A stretch of DNA of 43,137 bases, taken from Spartobacteria bacterium (lineage in GTDB: Bacteria > Verrucomicrobiota > Verrucomicrobiia > Chthoniobacterales > UBA10450). The stretch's first letter is position 1; each line of letters opens with the position of its first letter. Shown piece after piece: positions 25,781 to 34,755 of the stretch. The stretch covers positions 15,440 through 58,576 of the forward strand of contig PNAS01000059.1 in the NCBI GenBank assembly GCA_003169695.1. Reading direction: 5' to 3'. The notes under the pieces were generated by a model. That model searched no databases and had not been told where the DNA came from. It saw only the letters and a list, made by a program, of their open reading frames with translations. Both the position numbers and the translations under genes were made by a program.

Positions 25781-26680
25781 ATGCGGCACACTTTGACCGG
25801 AAATATTCAACGCCACTCTGCTTTCCCCTCGAGAATCCTGGGGAATCGACGCGATGTCCTCGTTTATCTGCCAAAAGGATACCGGCGCTCACACACGCAG
25901 CGCTATCCGGTCTTGTATCTGCAGGACGGACAAAACGTTTTCGATGCGGCGACGTCTTTCGCGGGCGTCGAATGGGGCGTCGATGAAACTGCACAGCGTT
26001 TGACCGCGGCGAAACTGATCGAACCAATCATCATCGTCGCCGTAGCAAACACCGGTGAGGATCGCATTCACGAATATTCGCCCACCGCCGCGTGCATCGA
26101 CGCGCTGAAGCGGATGCAAAGCAATGGATCGCTGCGGATTTACGGGCGTTTCTTGATCGAAGAACTAAAGCCCTTCATCGATCGGAAATACCGCACCAAA
26201 AGGGAAGCGGAATTCACGGGGCTCGGTGGCTCCTCGCTCGGTGGACTGGCCACCCTGGTGTTGGGTCTTTGGTTTCCAAATTACTTCACGCGACTCGCCG
26301 TGATGTCGCCCTCCATCTGGTGGGACGATTGCGCCATCTACAAAATCGTGGACGCACTCGACGAGACCGCGAAGCCACTGCTTAAAATCTGGCTCGATAC
26401 CGGCACTCGCGAGGAAGGCTGGGAACGAGCCCGAGAATTGCGCGATCGCCTCGTGGAGAAAGGCTGGCGCCTGCATGATGACTTGTATTATGTGGAAGCC
26501 GACGGCTCCGATCACAGCGAAGGGGCGTGGGCGGCACGGATGGATCCGGTGCTGCGCTTTCTATTTCCGCCGCCGCCGCCCGGTAACACAGCGCCATATC
26601 GTCCGCGACTCGCCGCCGCGCGCGAGGCGTTTCGTTCGATGCTGAATGGTGCTAAGCGCGCGGCAGCGTCAAAGCGTTAA
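25781..26680 (+). CDS. Alpha/beta hydrolase, esterase D-like (Fes/IroE type)
   Basis: 299 residues from the ATG at 25781; the open frame extends upstream to 25589 across the hairpin repeat, which is not credible as coding. The core matches the putative esterase family: RDVLVYLPKGYRR, YPVLYLQDGQNVFD, the nucleophile elbow GLGGSSLGGLATL (Ser), MSPSIWWDD and the catalytic His near SDHSEGAW. No signal peptide. The gene is divergent from the ATP-grasp/esterase operon and its stop overlaps that of accA by 4 nt. The substrate could be an ester or small peptide-linked compound; not determined. Confidence 0.85.
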   Translation: MRHTLTGNIQRHSAFPSRILGNRRDVLVYLPKGYRRSHTQRYPVLYLQDGQNVFDAATSFAGVEWGVDETAQRLTAAKLIEPIIIVAVANTGEDRIHEYSPTAACIDALKRMQSNGSLRIYGRFLIEELKPFIDRKYRTKREAEFTGLGGSSLGGLATLVLGLWFPNYFTRLAVMSPSIWWDDCAIYKIVDALDETAKPLLKIWLDTGTREEGWERARELRDRLVEKGWRLHDDLYYVEADGSDHSEGAWAARMDPVLRFLFPPPPPGNTAPYRPRLAAAREAFRSMLNGAKRAAASKR

Positions 26681-27654
26681 CTGTTCAATGCTTCGACGCC
26701 TACAGTATATTTGCCGAGCTTCCGGAATTTTTCGTAGCGTTGCTGCATCAATTCTTCGAGCGGCTGCGCTATGATTCGTTCCAGATTCCGGCGCAAGGCC
26801 GTCCCTAGATTCGCCGCGGCCAGATCGTGGTCGCGATGCGCGCCGCCCTCCGGTTCGGGCACGATTTCATCGACGACGCCGAGTCCGATCAAGTCTTGCG
26901 CGGTGAGCTTCAACGCTTCGGCCGCCTCCGCGGCGTGCCGTCGATCTTTCCATAAAATCGCCGAGCAAGCTTCCGGACTGATGACGGAGTAATAGGCGTT
27001 CTCAAGAATCAGCACGCGATCCGCCACGCCAATCCCTAGCGCGCCGCCCGACCCGCCTTCACCGATGACCACCGCGACGGTTGGCACCCGCAGATTCATC
27101 ATTTCGCGCAGATTGACCGCGATCGCTTCCGAGATATGGCGCTCCTCCGAGCCAATACCCGGGAACGCTCCGGGCGTGTCAATCAACGAAATAATCGGTA
27201 GCCCAAACTTTTCCGCGAGCCGCATGAGGCGGAGCGCTTTGCGGTACCCTTCGGGGTGGGCGCAGCCGAAGTTCCGCTTCACATTCTCCTTCGTGTCGCG
27301 CCCTTTTTGATGGGTGATGACAACGCAGCGATGGTGCCCGAGTTTCGCCAGCCCGCTCGGCATCGCTTTGTCATCTCCGAAGACGCGATCGCCGTGCAGT
27401 TCAATCCAATCGGTGAAGCAACGTCCGATATAATCGAGCGCGAACGGGCGCCGGATATGGCGCGCCAGTTGCACGCGTTGCCAGGCCGTGAGGTTGTCGT
27501 AAATCGCGCGGCGCGTTTCGCGGATCTTGTTTTCCATCGCCTCCACTTCGGAATCGAAGTCGAGTGCGTGTTCGTCGGAATGGTTCTTCAGGTCCTGGAG
27601 TCGCCTTTGCAACTCAAGGATCGGCTTTTCAAAATCCAGGGGATGGGATTCCAT
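26677..27654 (-). CDS. accA: Acetyl-CoA carboxylase carboxyltransferase subunit alpha
   Basis: AccA with AccD transfers CO2 from carboxybiotin to acetyl-CoA to give malonyl-CoA, the first step of fatty acid synthesis. The 325 residues match the family. Visible marks: N-terminal FEKPILELQRRLQDLK, RRPFALDYIGRCFTDW, GDDKAMPSGLA, THQKGRDTKENVKRNFG, ISLIDTPGAFPGIGSEERHI and the oxyanion segment VIGEGGSGGALGI. Single gene on the minus strand, convergent with an esterase gene; accD is not in the window. Confidence 0.97.
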   Translation of the reverse strand: MESHPLDFEKPILELQRRLQDLKNHSDEHALDFDSEVEAMENKIRETRRAIYDNLTAWQRVQLARHIRRPFALDYIGRCFTDWIELHGDRVFGDDKAMPSGLAKLGHHRCVVITHQKGRDTKENVKRNFGCAHPEGYRKALRLMRLAEKFGLPIISLIDTPGAFPGIGSEERHISEAIAVNLREMMNLRVPTVAVVIGEGGSGGALGIGVADRVLILENAYYSVISPEACSAILWKDRRHAAEAAEALKLTAQDLIGLGVVDEIVPEPEGGAHRDHDLAAANLGTALRRNLERIIAQPLEELMQQRYEKFRKLGKYTVGVEALNS

Positions 27655-27747
27655 AATGGTGGATTGTGAATTGCGACGTAAATCGGTGACCGGAAAGTCA
27701 ATCTCAACCCCGGATGGAATGGGTCAACGTTTTTACGATTGAACGTT

Positions 27748-28587
27748 TCAGTCCGTAATAGTGACAGCGGTCTTTGCGCTGACTAGGCTGCTCAACTCCT
27801 CCACGTCGGACGCGGCCAGGCCGAGGCCGGGGGGCGGCGGCTGACCCGACTCATCTCGATGAGTGGCGTCCGGCTCGGAGTAGAGAAAATAGCCGGGCTG
27901 ATTAAACCGAATCCAGCGTGTACTTCCGACGTATTCCTTGCTGCCAAAGCCAACGCGTTTGCCACTTTTGAACGCCAAAATCTCCGCGACACGGGTGTTG
28001 ATTCTCGGTGGTTGCTTTGCCGACACCTTCACCGTCTTCACATGGTAGCGCTTGAAAAATTGTCCGTGATCGAGCAGCACGGCGATCTGGGCTTTGCGTT
28101 GGATAAACAATGAAAAATCCGGATGCGAAATGAGCAGGTGCTGGCCCACGTGAAGCATCGTGTTGGTCAAATTATTTGTGCGCATGATCAACTCCGGCGT
28201 GGTCTTTGTTTTGGCCGCGATCTTTGCGAGGACGTCGCCGCCCCGCACGACGTATTCCTGCTTTTCGGGCGATCGATAACCGGAGAGCAGGATCTGGGTA
28301 TTCACGTCGCCGAGGAGATCTTTCGCTTCCTCGAGGTGGAGACCGCTGGGGTATTTCTGGAGGAAAAGAACCAATGCGTCCCTCGCCTCCGTCAGCTTGT
28401 TTTCCTGTCGAAGTTTGGCCGCCGCCTGAAATTCCGAGAGGCTGATATCCGGCACCGGCTCGACCGGGATCTCACCGCTCTTTTCGGCGATTATTTTCCG
28501 CTCTGGCTTGACGAAGAGATCGTAACTAAAAAACGCGGCCCCACCGAAAACGAGCACTGCGAGCAAGAGAACGAAGAGCCATTTCAT
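27748..28587 (-). CDS. LysM protein with degenerate L,D-transpeptidase-like domain
   Basis: 279 residues. An N-terminal helix (WLFVLLLAVLVFGGAAFF) anchors it in the membrane. Residues ~50-100 form a TPR-like pair of helices. Residues 111-155 are a LysM peptidoglycan-binding motif (YVVRGGDVLAKIAAKTKTTPE, ending HVGQHLLI). The rest follows the L,D-transpeptidase pattern in its order of strands and in the final LAASDVEELSSLVSAKTAVTI. The catalytic segment, normally SHGCIRL, reads PPPGLGLA, so the active-site Cys and the preceding His are missing. It probably binds the wall without crosslinking it. Free-standing gene, 93 nt after accA start in the opposite reading direction of the operon. Confidence 0.78.
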   Translation of the reverse strand: MKWLFVLLLAVLVFGGAAFFSYDLFVKPERKIIAEKSGEIPVEPVPDISLSEFQAAAKLRQENKLTEARDALVLFLQKYPSGLHLEEAKDLLGDVNTQILLSGYRSPEKQEYVVRGGDVLAKIAAKTKTTPELIMRTNNLTNTMLHVGQHLLISHPDFSLFIQRKAQIAVLLDHGQFFKRYHVKTVKVSAKQPPRINTRVAEILAFKSGKRVGFGSKEYVGSTRWIRFNQPGYFLYSEPDATHRDESGQPPPPGLGLAASDVEELSSLVSAKTAVTITD

Positions 28588-28691
28588 GGTCCGGGATCAA
28601 ATATGAATCGTGTCGTGCCTGTGGCCGCGCGTCTTGCATGGTGCATCGCGGCGACGCCGAGGCTTGCACCGCGGCAGCTGACGATGCCGGT

Positions 28692-29120
28692 CTAGGAAAA
28701 AGTCTCCCAGGCGGCGGGTCGGGGCAGCGGCTCGCCGTCCTTCCCCCACGTGAAGTGGCAATCCTGGCAGTAAAATTCTTTTGGGAAAATCTTGAGCGCG
28801 AAAAGAATGCTGGCGAGCCACGGAGTGAGAAACTTACGCGTCAATTGCGGATATTCGACCCGGGGCGACTTGCATTGTGGACAGCGGATGGCCGAGCCGA
28901 TTTCAGGATCGCTCGCCTCCCACTCAACCATCAACTTATTGGCCGCTTCGAAATCTTCTTCGGTGACCAGAACCTTCGCATTCGCCTGCGGCTTGGACAT
29001 GAAAGCAACCTTCTGCAGATGTCCTTCATTGTGGACATCCGCCTTCACACCGGCTTCCTGCAGACGTGATTTAAGATGCTTCGCTTGAGCGGGCTCGTTG
29101 AATGTCGCAATCGTCACCAT
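28692..29120 (-). CDS. DUF2007-like protein with zinc ribbon
   Basis: 142 residues in two parts. Residues 1-70 match the DUF2007 putative signal-transducing domain: MVTIATFNEPAQAKHLKSRLQ, then VTEEDFEAANKL. The second part has CPQCKS and CQDC pairs, a probable zinc ribbon split by a hydrophobic stretch (LTPWLASILFALKIF) that may be a membrane-associated helix. No enzymatic motif is seen. It lies 47 nt after a DUF420 gene on the same strand. Function unknown. Confidence 0.72.
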   Translation of the reverse strand: MVTIATFNEPAQAKHLKSRLQEAGVKADVHNEGHLQKVAFMSKPQANAKVLVTEEDFEAANKLMVEWEASDPEIGSAIRCPQCKSPRVEYPQLTRKFLTPWLASILFALKIFPKEFYCQDCHFTWGKDGEPLPRPAAWETFS

Positions 29121-29167
29121 AATTTCGTCTCGCCCGGCGGGCTTCGCGGTGCCTCATCAAACATCAA

Positions 29168-29617
29168 CTACCGACCGAGTGCAAGATTCGGCGGCGGGAA
29201 CCATTTATAGACCATGAAATAAACAAGCACGCCGGTGACTGAAACGTAAAGCCAGATCGGCATCGTCCAGCGTGCGATGCGCTTATGGCGTTCCCAACGC
29301 CGCCGGAACACCGGGATGAGCGTGAGGATGACGAGCGGAAGGGTGACGAAAGCGAGCAGGATGTGCGAGATGAGCATCGCAAAATAGAGATATCGGACAA
29401 TCCCTTGCGCGGTGAACTGCGTGGATCGCTCTCCGACGTGCAGGTGATAAGTCACGTAACCGACGAGAAACAGCGTCGACGAGATCACCGCCGTGATCAT
29501 GCAGGCGATGTGCCGGCGCCAATGCCCGCGGCGGATCAGATACCAGCCTATCGAGATGAAAATCGTGCTCACAAAATTAAGCGAAGCGTTCATCGCCGGT
29601 AGATCGGAAATGGTCAT
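29168..29617 (-). CDS. DUF420 integral membrane protein
   Basis: About 149 residues with four predicted membrane helices. It shows the family pattern: MTISDLPAMNASLN, the His pair around YVTYHLHVGER, YLYFAMLISHILLAFVTLPLV and WERHKRIARWTMPIWLYVSVTGVLVYFMVY. DUF420 proteins often accompany cytochrome oxidase genes, and some members help oxidase assembly; no oxidase gene is visible here. The frame opens at 29650, but the ATG at 29617 avoids a palindromic repeat and fits the family start. Confidence 0.85.
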   Translation of the reverse strand: MTISDLPAMNASLNFVSTIFISIGWYLIRRGHWRRHIACMITAVISSTLFLVGYVTYHLHVGERSTQFTAQGIVRYLYFAMLISHILLAFVTLPLVILTLIPVFRRRWERHKRIARWTMPIWLYVSVTGVLVYFMVYKWFPPPNLALGR

Positions 29618-29640
29618 CGTCACTGAATATAGCAGATCGT

Positions 29641-29670
29641 GTAGAGGCACTCGCCGCGGCGAGTGCGTCC
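29641..29670. repeat. Palindromic dispersed repeat, copy A
   Basis: Contains a perfect 20-nt palindrome at 29647-29666 (gcactcgccgcggcgagtgc), preceded by gtagag. The same gtagaggc...cgcc...ggcgag pattern occurs at 35609-35640. It lies between the divergent DUF420 and AsmA-like genes. Confidence 0.85.
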
Positions 29671-29729
29671 ATTAGAGACCTCTCGACTGCCCTCGACAGG
29701 ACAAAAGTTGTCTCGTAGGAGTGCAATTA

Positions 29730-32120
29730 GTGCCTCCTTCACTCTTGGAACCGACTCCGCCATCCCTGGCGCGCCAGTTTTACCGACGCCGATCGAAGGC
29801 GCATCGCTCGGGCGCCCGAGCCCTGCGCTTTCTTCTCTTTGCGGCCATCTGCGCGCTTGCCTGGAGCGGATGGTATCTGGCGAAGCGCGGGTTCGGACGA
29901 CAATGGCGTGGCCGCGTCGTCGAAGAACTTCACAAGCGGGGCGTCGAAGCATCGGTGCGCCGGCTGACGCTTGATCCGGTTCGCGGCTTGATCGCCCAGG
30001 ACGTCCGGATTTTCGATTTCAAGAATCGCGAGAACAGCATCGCGGTTATCAGCGAGATCGCGTTGGATATCAATTATGCCGCGCTCCTCCATCATCAGCC
30101 GTTCTTAAATGCACTCGATGTCCGCGGCGCAGACCTGACGATTCCGACCCGGCTCCCGGGAGCCGCCGCACCGAACCCGCAGATCACCCAATTCCGTGCG
30201 CATGTCTATTTTCCGCCGGAGCAGATCTATGTCAGCCAGGCTGAAGGAATGTTTTGCGGCCTGCGAATTTCGGCGACCGGGCAACTGATCAAACGCAACG
30301 ACTACAAGCCTTCCGAAAAAGCTTCCGAGAAAGAATGGAGTCAACGGGTGAGGCTCATCCAAACCGTCGCGGACGAGCTGCGGCGGTTCAACTTTCCCGG
30401 CGACGCGCCATCGCTACAGGTGAAATTCTCGGGCGATCTCTCCCAGTTTGAGACAGCTCGCGCAGAAGCGACTTTGCGCGGCGATCGATTGCAGCGCGGA
30501 GCCTACGAAATGAAGAACCTCGCCGTCGCCGCGGAGTGGACGAATCAAACACTCAACATCACCCGCTGCGAATGGGCGGATACTGCAGGAAGTTTTTCCG
30601 GCCGGACGAGCTGGAGTCGAGAAACGAACGCGGCGGACTTTCAAGCGCGGAGCACGCTGGACGCAAAGCAATTCCTCGACGCGTTCGGCTTCGGGCAAAT
30701 GCTGACCGATCTCGCGCTCACCTCTCCGCCACTGATCGAGCTCTCCGGATCCGGCAGTTTCTCCGAGATGGCGCCGCGAGTGAGCGTGATCGGCCGCGCC
30801 GCCGTCGAAAACTTCACCTACAAAACTGTGCCGTTCCTGAAGCTCACCGGAGATTTTTCCTGGGACGGCGCGCGCGGGATGCTGCGTGGCATTCGGCTGC
30901 GCCATGAATCCGGCGAGCTCACGGCCGACCTGCTCGAGGCGCCGAATGATTTTCGCCTCAACCTCGACAGCAGCCTCGAACCCACGGTGCTGCGCGCAAT
31001 CGCTTCGCCGGAGTTAAGCCGGTTTCTCGGTGAATGGGAATGGCGCCGGCCCCCAATCGTAAGGCTCACTTTTCGCGGCGGGAGCCGCGCGCCAGAGACG
31101 TGGACGGGCGATGGCACCGTGGCACTTCAGCGGACGCGTTTCCGCGGCGTTTGGATGAACGGGGCAAATGCGAATGTGCATCTGGAAAATGGCGCGCTCA
31201 CCTTCGACAATTTTCGCGTAACGCGCGATGAAGGTGTCGGCACGGGATCGTTCACCTACGATTTCGTGAAACGCGAAGTGCGCCTGAAGGAAGTCAAAAG
31301 CACCCTCCGACCCACAGACGCGATCCTCTGGATCGAGCCGAAGCTCTTCAAAGAAGTCGCGCCTTATAAGTTTCGACAGCCGCCCAGCATCGTAGCGAAC
31401 GGCGTTATTCATTTTGGCCCGCCGAACGACCATCTCGAATTGACGGTCGATGCGCCCACCGGGATGGATTACGTCTTCCTTGGCAAGACGCTTCCGGTCG
31501 ATCGGGTTTCCGGGCGTCTCCTCTTTACGGACAATCGGCTCCAACTCAGCGAAATCGCAGGCAAGCTTTTCAACGGCGGCATTCGGGGAACGGTCGACAT
31601 TTCCCTGGCTAAAGGCGATCCGCACTATCAGGCGAACCTCGCCATCGAGGGAGTTGATTTCCCGCGCGTGGCCGATCTCTATTTTAAATATCAAACTGCG
31701 CGGGGCCAGTTGAGCGGGACCTATGATTGGACCGGTCTGGGCAGCGACGCGCGTAGCATGCGGGGCAAGGGCAGCGCGCAAGTGACCGACGGCGACATCT
31801 TTGCCATCCCGATTTTCGGGCCGCTTTCCGGCCCGCTGGGTGCAATTGTTCCAGGTGCAGGCTACAGCCTGGCGCACAAAGCGAATGCCGGTTTCATGGT
31901 GAAGGAAGGTGTCATCCACACCGACGATTTCAAAGTTTCCGGCAAACTTTTTGGAATGATCGGACACGGCGACGTGCGATTTCTCGACGACAAGTTGGAT
32001 TTCGACATTCGAATCAACGCAAACGGCGCCGGGATATTGCTCACGCCGATGTACAAACTGTTCGAATACAAAGGCGAAGGCAGCATTTCGAAGCCGAACT
32101 GGCACGCGAAACGGTTTTAG
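29730..32120 (+). CDS. AsmA-like envelope protein (TamB/DUF3971 superfamily)
   Basis: 796 residues with a single N-terminal membrane helix (LRFLLFAAICALAWSGWYLA) and a long beta-rich periplasmic part. The C-terminal section (GTVDISLAKGDPHYQANLAIEG, then YDWTGLGS, GSAQVTDGDIFAIPIFGPLSG and KVSGKLFGMIGHGDVRF, ending GEGSISKPNWHAKRF) is characteristic of AsmA/YhdP-type proteins, which help move or balance phospholipids between inner and outer membrane. A GTG at 29730 is chosen because aggag lies at 29717-29721; the GTG at 29721 would overlap that site. It is followed by nfo after 26 nt. Confidence 0.82.
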   Translation: MPPSLLEPTPPSLARQFYRRRSKAHRSGARALRFLLFAAICALAWSGWYLAKRGFGRQWRGRVVEELHKRGVEASVRRLTLDPVRGLIAQDVRIFDFKNRENSIAVISEIALDINYAALLHHQPFLNALDVRGADLTIPTRLPGAAAPNPQITQFRAHVYFPPEQIYVSQAEGMFCGLRISATGQLIKRNDYKPSEKASEKEWSQRVRLIQTVADELRRFNFPGDAPSLQVKFSGDLSQFETARAEATLRGDRLQRGAYEMKNLAVAAEWTNQTLNITRCEWADTAGSFSGRTSWSRETNAADFQARSTLDAKQFLDAFGFGQMLTDLALTSPPLIELSGSGSFSEMAPRVSVIGRAAVENFTYKTVPFLKLTGDFSWDGARGMLRGIRLRHESGELTADLLEAPNDFRLNLDSSLEPTVLRAIASPELSRFLGEWEWRRPPIVRLTFRGGSRAPETWTGDGTVALQRTRFRGVWMNGANANVHLENGALTFDNFRVTRDEGVGTGSFTYDFVKREVRLKEVKSTLRPTDAILWIEPKLFKEVAPYKFRQPPSIVANGVIHFGPPNDHLELTVDAPTGMDYVFLGKTLPVDRVSGRLLFTDNRLQLSEIAGKLFNGGIRGTVDISLAKGDPHYQANLAIEGVDFPRVADLYFKYQTARGQLSGTYDWTGLGSDARSMRGKGSAQVTDGDIFAIPIFGPLSGPLGAIVPGAGYSLAHKANAGFMVKEGVIHTDDFKVSGKLFGMIGHGDVRFLDDKLDFDIRINANGAGILLTPMYKLFEYKGEGSISKPNWHAKRF

Positions 32121-32126
32121 ATTTTC

Positions 32127-32212
32127 GATTGCCAATTGCCGATTAAATGAAATCTGTGTTGGCTCCTCGCCGAAAAAAACAAGCGGCACTCGACAATCGC
32201 CAATCGCCAATT
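32127..32212. repeat. Heptameric repeats around the nfo start
   Basis: Two short runs with a 7-nt period: 32127-32144 (gattgccaattgccgatt) and 32194-32212 (caatcgccaatcgccaatt). The second lies inside the nfo reading frame and encodes DNRQSP, just before the conserved LGAHMS start of the enzyme. Confidence 0.75.
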
Positions 32213-33052
32213 CTTCTCGGCGCTCACATGTCGATCGGCGGTGGCGTGCATCGCGCCATCGAGCGGTCTTGTTCGATCAAATGCACGGCGATGCAGATTT
32301 TTGTGAAGAACAACATGCAATGGTTCGCCCGGCCCTTGCAGCGCGAGGAAATCTCGGCGTTCCTCGATCACACTCAGCGCGCCGAACTCCATTCCGTTTT
32401 CGCGCATGCGAATTATCTAATCAATCTCGCCGCCACCAACCCGCAATTCCACGCCAACTCGCTTCGCGCACTTTCAGAAGAGCTGGTCCGGGCGGATCAG
32501 CTCGAGTTGCCTTTTCTGGTCTTGCATCCAGGCGCACACGTAGGCGCTGGCGAAGAAGCCGGCCTCGTCAAAATTGTCGGGTCGATCAATCACGTCCTCG
32601 CCGGCTTGCCGAAAGCGAAGACCCGCATTGCCCTCGAAACGACCGCCGGACAAGGCTCATGCCTCGGTCATCGATTCGAACACCTTGCCTATATCATTGC
32701 GAATGTCCGCAAGCCCGGGCGGCTCTGTGTTTGTCTCGATACCGCGCACGTTTTTGCCGCCGGTTACGAATTGGCGACAGAGAAAGCAACGAAACGAATG
32801 TTCGCTGAATTCGATCGCATTGTCGGACTGGAACATCTCGTTGCGCTGCATCTGAACGATTCGAAAACGGTGCGCGGCTCCCGCGTCGATCGGCACGAAC
32901 ACATCGGCAAAGGGCAGATCGGATTGGAAGCGTTTCGTTTCATCATGCGCGACCGCCGCTTCCGCAAAATCCCGAAGGTGCTCGAAACGCCGAAAGGCAA
33001 AGAGCTGAAGGAAGACATGGAGAACATGCAGACGCTGCGTTCGCTCAGGTAG
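32147..33052 (+). CDS. nfo: Endonuclease IV (AP endonuclease, DNase IV)
   Basis: Nfo is a zinc TIM-barrel enzyme that cuts 5' of abasic sites in base excision repair. Metal-ligand motifs are all present in order: LGAHMSIGGG, HPGAHVG, ALETTAGQG, CLDTAHVFAAGY, HLNDSK, DRHEHIGKG and a final VLETPKG. The 301 residues are about 20 longer than usual because of an N-terminal extension of ~22 residues before LGAHMS, part of it encoded by a heptameric repeat. Its TAG stop is also the start of a hairpin repeat. It follows the AsmA-like gene and may share its transcript. Confidence 0.95.
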   Translation: MKSVLAPRRKKQAALDNRQSPILLGAHMSIGGGVHRAIERSCSIKCTAMQIFVKNNMQWFARPLQREEISAFLDHTQRAELHSVFAHANYLINLAATNPQFHANSLRALSEELVRADQLELPFLVLHPGAHVGAGEEAGLVKIVGSINHVLAGLPKAKTRIALETTAGQGSCLGHRFEHLAYIIANVRKPGRLCVCLDTAHVFAAGYELATEKATKRMFAEFDRIVGLEHLVALHLNDSKTVRGSRVDRHEHIGKGQIGLEAFRFIMRDRRFRKIPKVLETPKGKELKEDMENMQTLRSLR

Positions 33053-33134
33053 GGACGCATCTCCGGTGCGTCCGGCTAATCCTGCTGACACGACGCCTGC
33101 AAAATAAATCGGACGCCGCGGAAAGGCGTCCCTA
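33050..33134. repeat. Inverted repeat between convergent nfo and DUF4870 genes
   Basis: Arms at 33050-33074 and 33110-33134 are reverse complements over 25 nt with four mismatches; both outer ends read tagggacgc as seen from their own strand. The left arm contains the nfo stop codon. It could serve as a bidirectional terminator-like structure, but no U-tract is present. Confidence 0.82.
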
Positions 33135-33136
33135 CC

Positions 33137-33499
33137 CTAATTGATCAGCCGAATCGTCAGCGGATAGCGGTACATCTGACCTTCGCTCGCCTTCAACGCG
33201 GCGATGATCACAAACACGACGTTGAGAATGTGCAAGAGGGCGAGGAGAACAAAACCGATCAACACGAGACAGAGAACGCCAGACACGAGATTGTAGATCA
33301 ACATTGAGATTTGAAAGTTCAACGCCTCTTTCCCGTGCGCGTCAATCTCGGAGGACTCTCCACGCTTGATCAACCAAACAAGGAGCGGTCCAAGGATGTG
33401 TCCAAAGCCCGGAATTACAAACCCCGCCAGCGCGCTTAGATGACAAGCTACGCACCACGTCCGGACATTCCCTGATTGAGAAATTTCATTCATGCTCAA
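33137..33499 (-). CDS. DUF4870 membrane protein
   Basis: 120 residues with the DUF4870 (Tic20-like) pattern: WCVACHLSALAGFVIPGFGHILGPLLVWLIKR, then DAHGKEALNFQISMLIYNLVSG and a third helix followed by a C-terminal YPLTIRLI. Three or four membrane helices are predicted. Biological role unknown. It begins 4 nt inside the end of murA (ATGA-type overlap) so the two are cotranscribed. Confidence 0.88.
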   Translation of the reverse strand: MSMNEISQSGNVRTWCVACHLSALAGFVIPGFGHILGPLLVWLIKRGESSEIDAHGKEALNFQISMLIYNLVSGVLCLVLIGFVLLALLHILNVVFVIIAALKASEGQMYRYPLTIRLIN

Positions 33500-34755
33500 C
33501 CCTTCATTCGTTCGATGTGCGCACCGAGCTCGCTTAGCTTCTCATCGAGATGTTCGTAGCCGCGATCGATATGATAAACGCGGCTGACTTCGGTCTGCCC
33601 TTCGGCCTTCAATCCAGCCAGCACCAGCGCCGCGGAAGCGCGGAGATCGCTCGCCATCACCGGCGCGCCCAACAACCGCTCCACGCCTTGGATGACGGCG
33701 GTGGCTCCCTCGAGCTGCATGTGCGCGCCCATGCGCTTTAGTTCCGCCACGTGCATGTAGCGTTGGGGAAAAATATTCTCTGTGATCACACTGATGCCGT
33801 CAGTGGTGGAAAGGAGCGCGCACATTTGCGCCTGCATGTCCGTGGGGAAACCGGGATATGGTTCCGTCGCGAGCTCGATGGGTTGGGCCGTGCCGTTAGG
33901 CGACACCGTGATGGAATTTTCCGCACATTGAATCTGATAACCACAAGCGGTGAGTGCGTCCGTCACCGAGCTGATATGCTCGGGCACCACCCGTTTGATC
34001 GTGACGCCTTTGCCGGCAATCGCACCCGCCACGAGAAACGTTCCGGCTTCGATCCGATCGGGAATGACGTCATGTTCGGCACCATGCAATTCTTTCACGC
34101 CGTCGATGATCAACCGTCGCGTGCCGGCTCCCTCGATTTTCGCGCCCATCTTGATCAGGAAATTCGCCAGGTCGACGACCTCAGGCTCCGTCGCAGCTCC
34201 CTCGATCACAGTGATGCCCTCGGCCAACACCGCTGCCATCATGACATTGTCAGTGCCGAGGACCGTCGGGCCGAATTTGCCCGTCAGACTCACAATCGCG
34301 CCGATCAATTTGGGTGCGAACACCTTTACGTTACCGCCTTCGACGCGCACCGCGGCGCCGAGTGCTTCAAAGCCTTTCAAATGCAAATCGATCGGCCGAT
34401 CGCCGATGACGCAGCCGCCAGGCAACGAGACGGTCGCTTCTTTGCAGCGACCGAGCAGCGGACCGAGCACGCAGACAGATGCGCGCATTTTTCGTACGAC
34501 CTCGTAGGGCGCGATCGACTCGATCGTCTCGGCGTTTACGGTAACGGTGCCGCTGGCGCGTTCCACTTGTGCGCCGAGATGCATCAGGATTTGCAACATG
34601 TAATGCGTGTCGCTCAGGTCCGGGACGCGGCGCAGAATGCAGGGCTCTCGCGTGAGCAACGTCGCGGCCAGAATCGGCAGGGCGGAATTCTTCGAGCCGC
34701 TAATCTTAATCGAACCGGAAAGCGGATGGCCGCCATGAATGAGAATTTTATCCAT
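33496..34755 (-). CDS. murA: UDP-N-acetylglucosamine 1-carboxyvinyltransferase MurA
   Basis: MurA transfers enolpyruvate from PEP to UDP-GlcNAc, the first committed step of peptidoglycan synthesis. Seen are [29 protein letters not shown] (substrate-binding Lys-Asn), [14 protein letters not shown] and the active-site loop [15 protein letters not shown], which keeps the PEP-binding Cys that is the target of fosfomycin. The ATG at 34755 is preferred over a TTG at 34764; with it the gene overlaps the prmC stop by 8 nt. Part of the rpmE-prfA-prmC-murA minus-strand run. Confidence 0.97.
   Translation of the reverse strand: MDKILIHGGHPLSGSIKISGSKNSALPILAATLLTREPCILRRVPDLSDTHYMLQILMHLGAQVERASGTVTVNAETIESIAPYEVVRKMRASVCVLGPLLGRCKEATVSLPGGCVIGDRPIDLHLKGFEALGAAVRVEGGNVKVFAPKLIGAIVSLTGKFGPTVLGTDNVMMAAVLAEGITVIEGAATEPEVVDLANFLIKMGAKIEGAGTRRLIIDGVKELHGAEHDVIPDRIEAGTFLVAGAIAGKGVTIKRVVPEHISSVTDALTACGYQIQCAENSITVSPNGTAQPIELATEPYPGFPTDMQAQMCALLSTTDGISVITENIFPQRYMHVAELKRMGAHMQLEGATAVIQGVERLLGAPVMASDLRASAALVLAGLKAEGQTEVSRVYHIDRGYEHLDEKLSELGAHIERMKG

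Noticed and set aside
31014..32210. 398-codon minus-strand open frame opposite the AsmA-like gene
   Set aside because: Antisense to a recognised protein, no domains, and spans the nfo start region.
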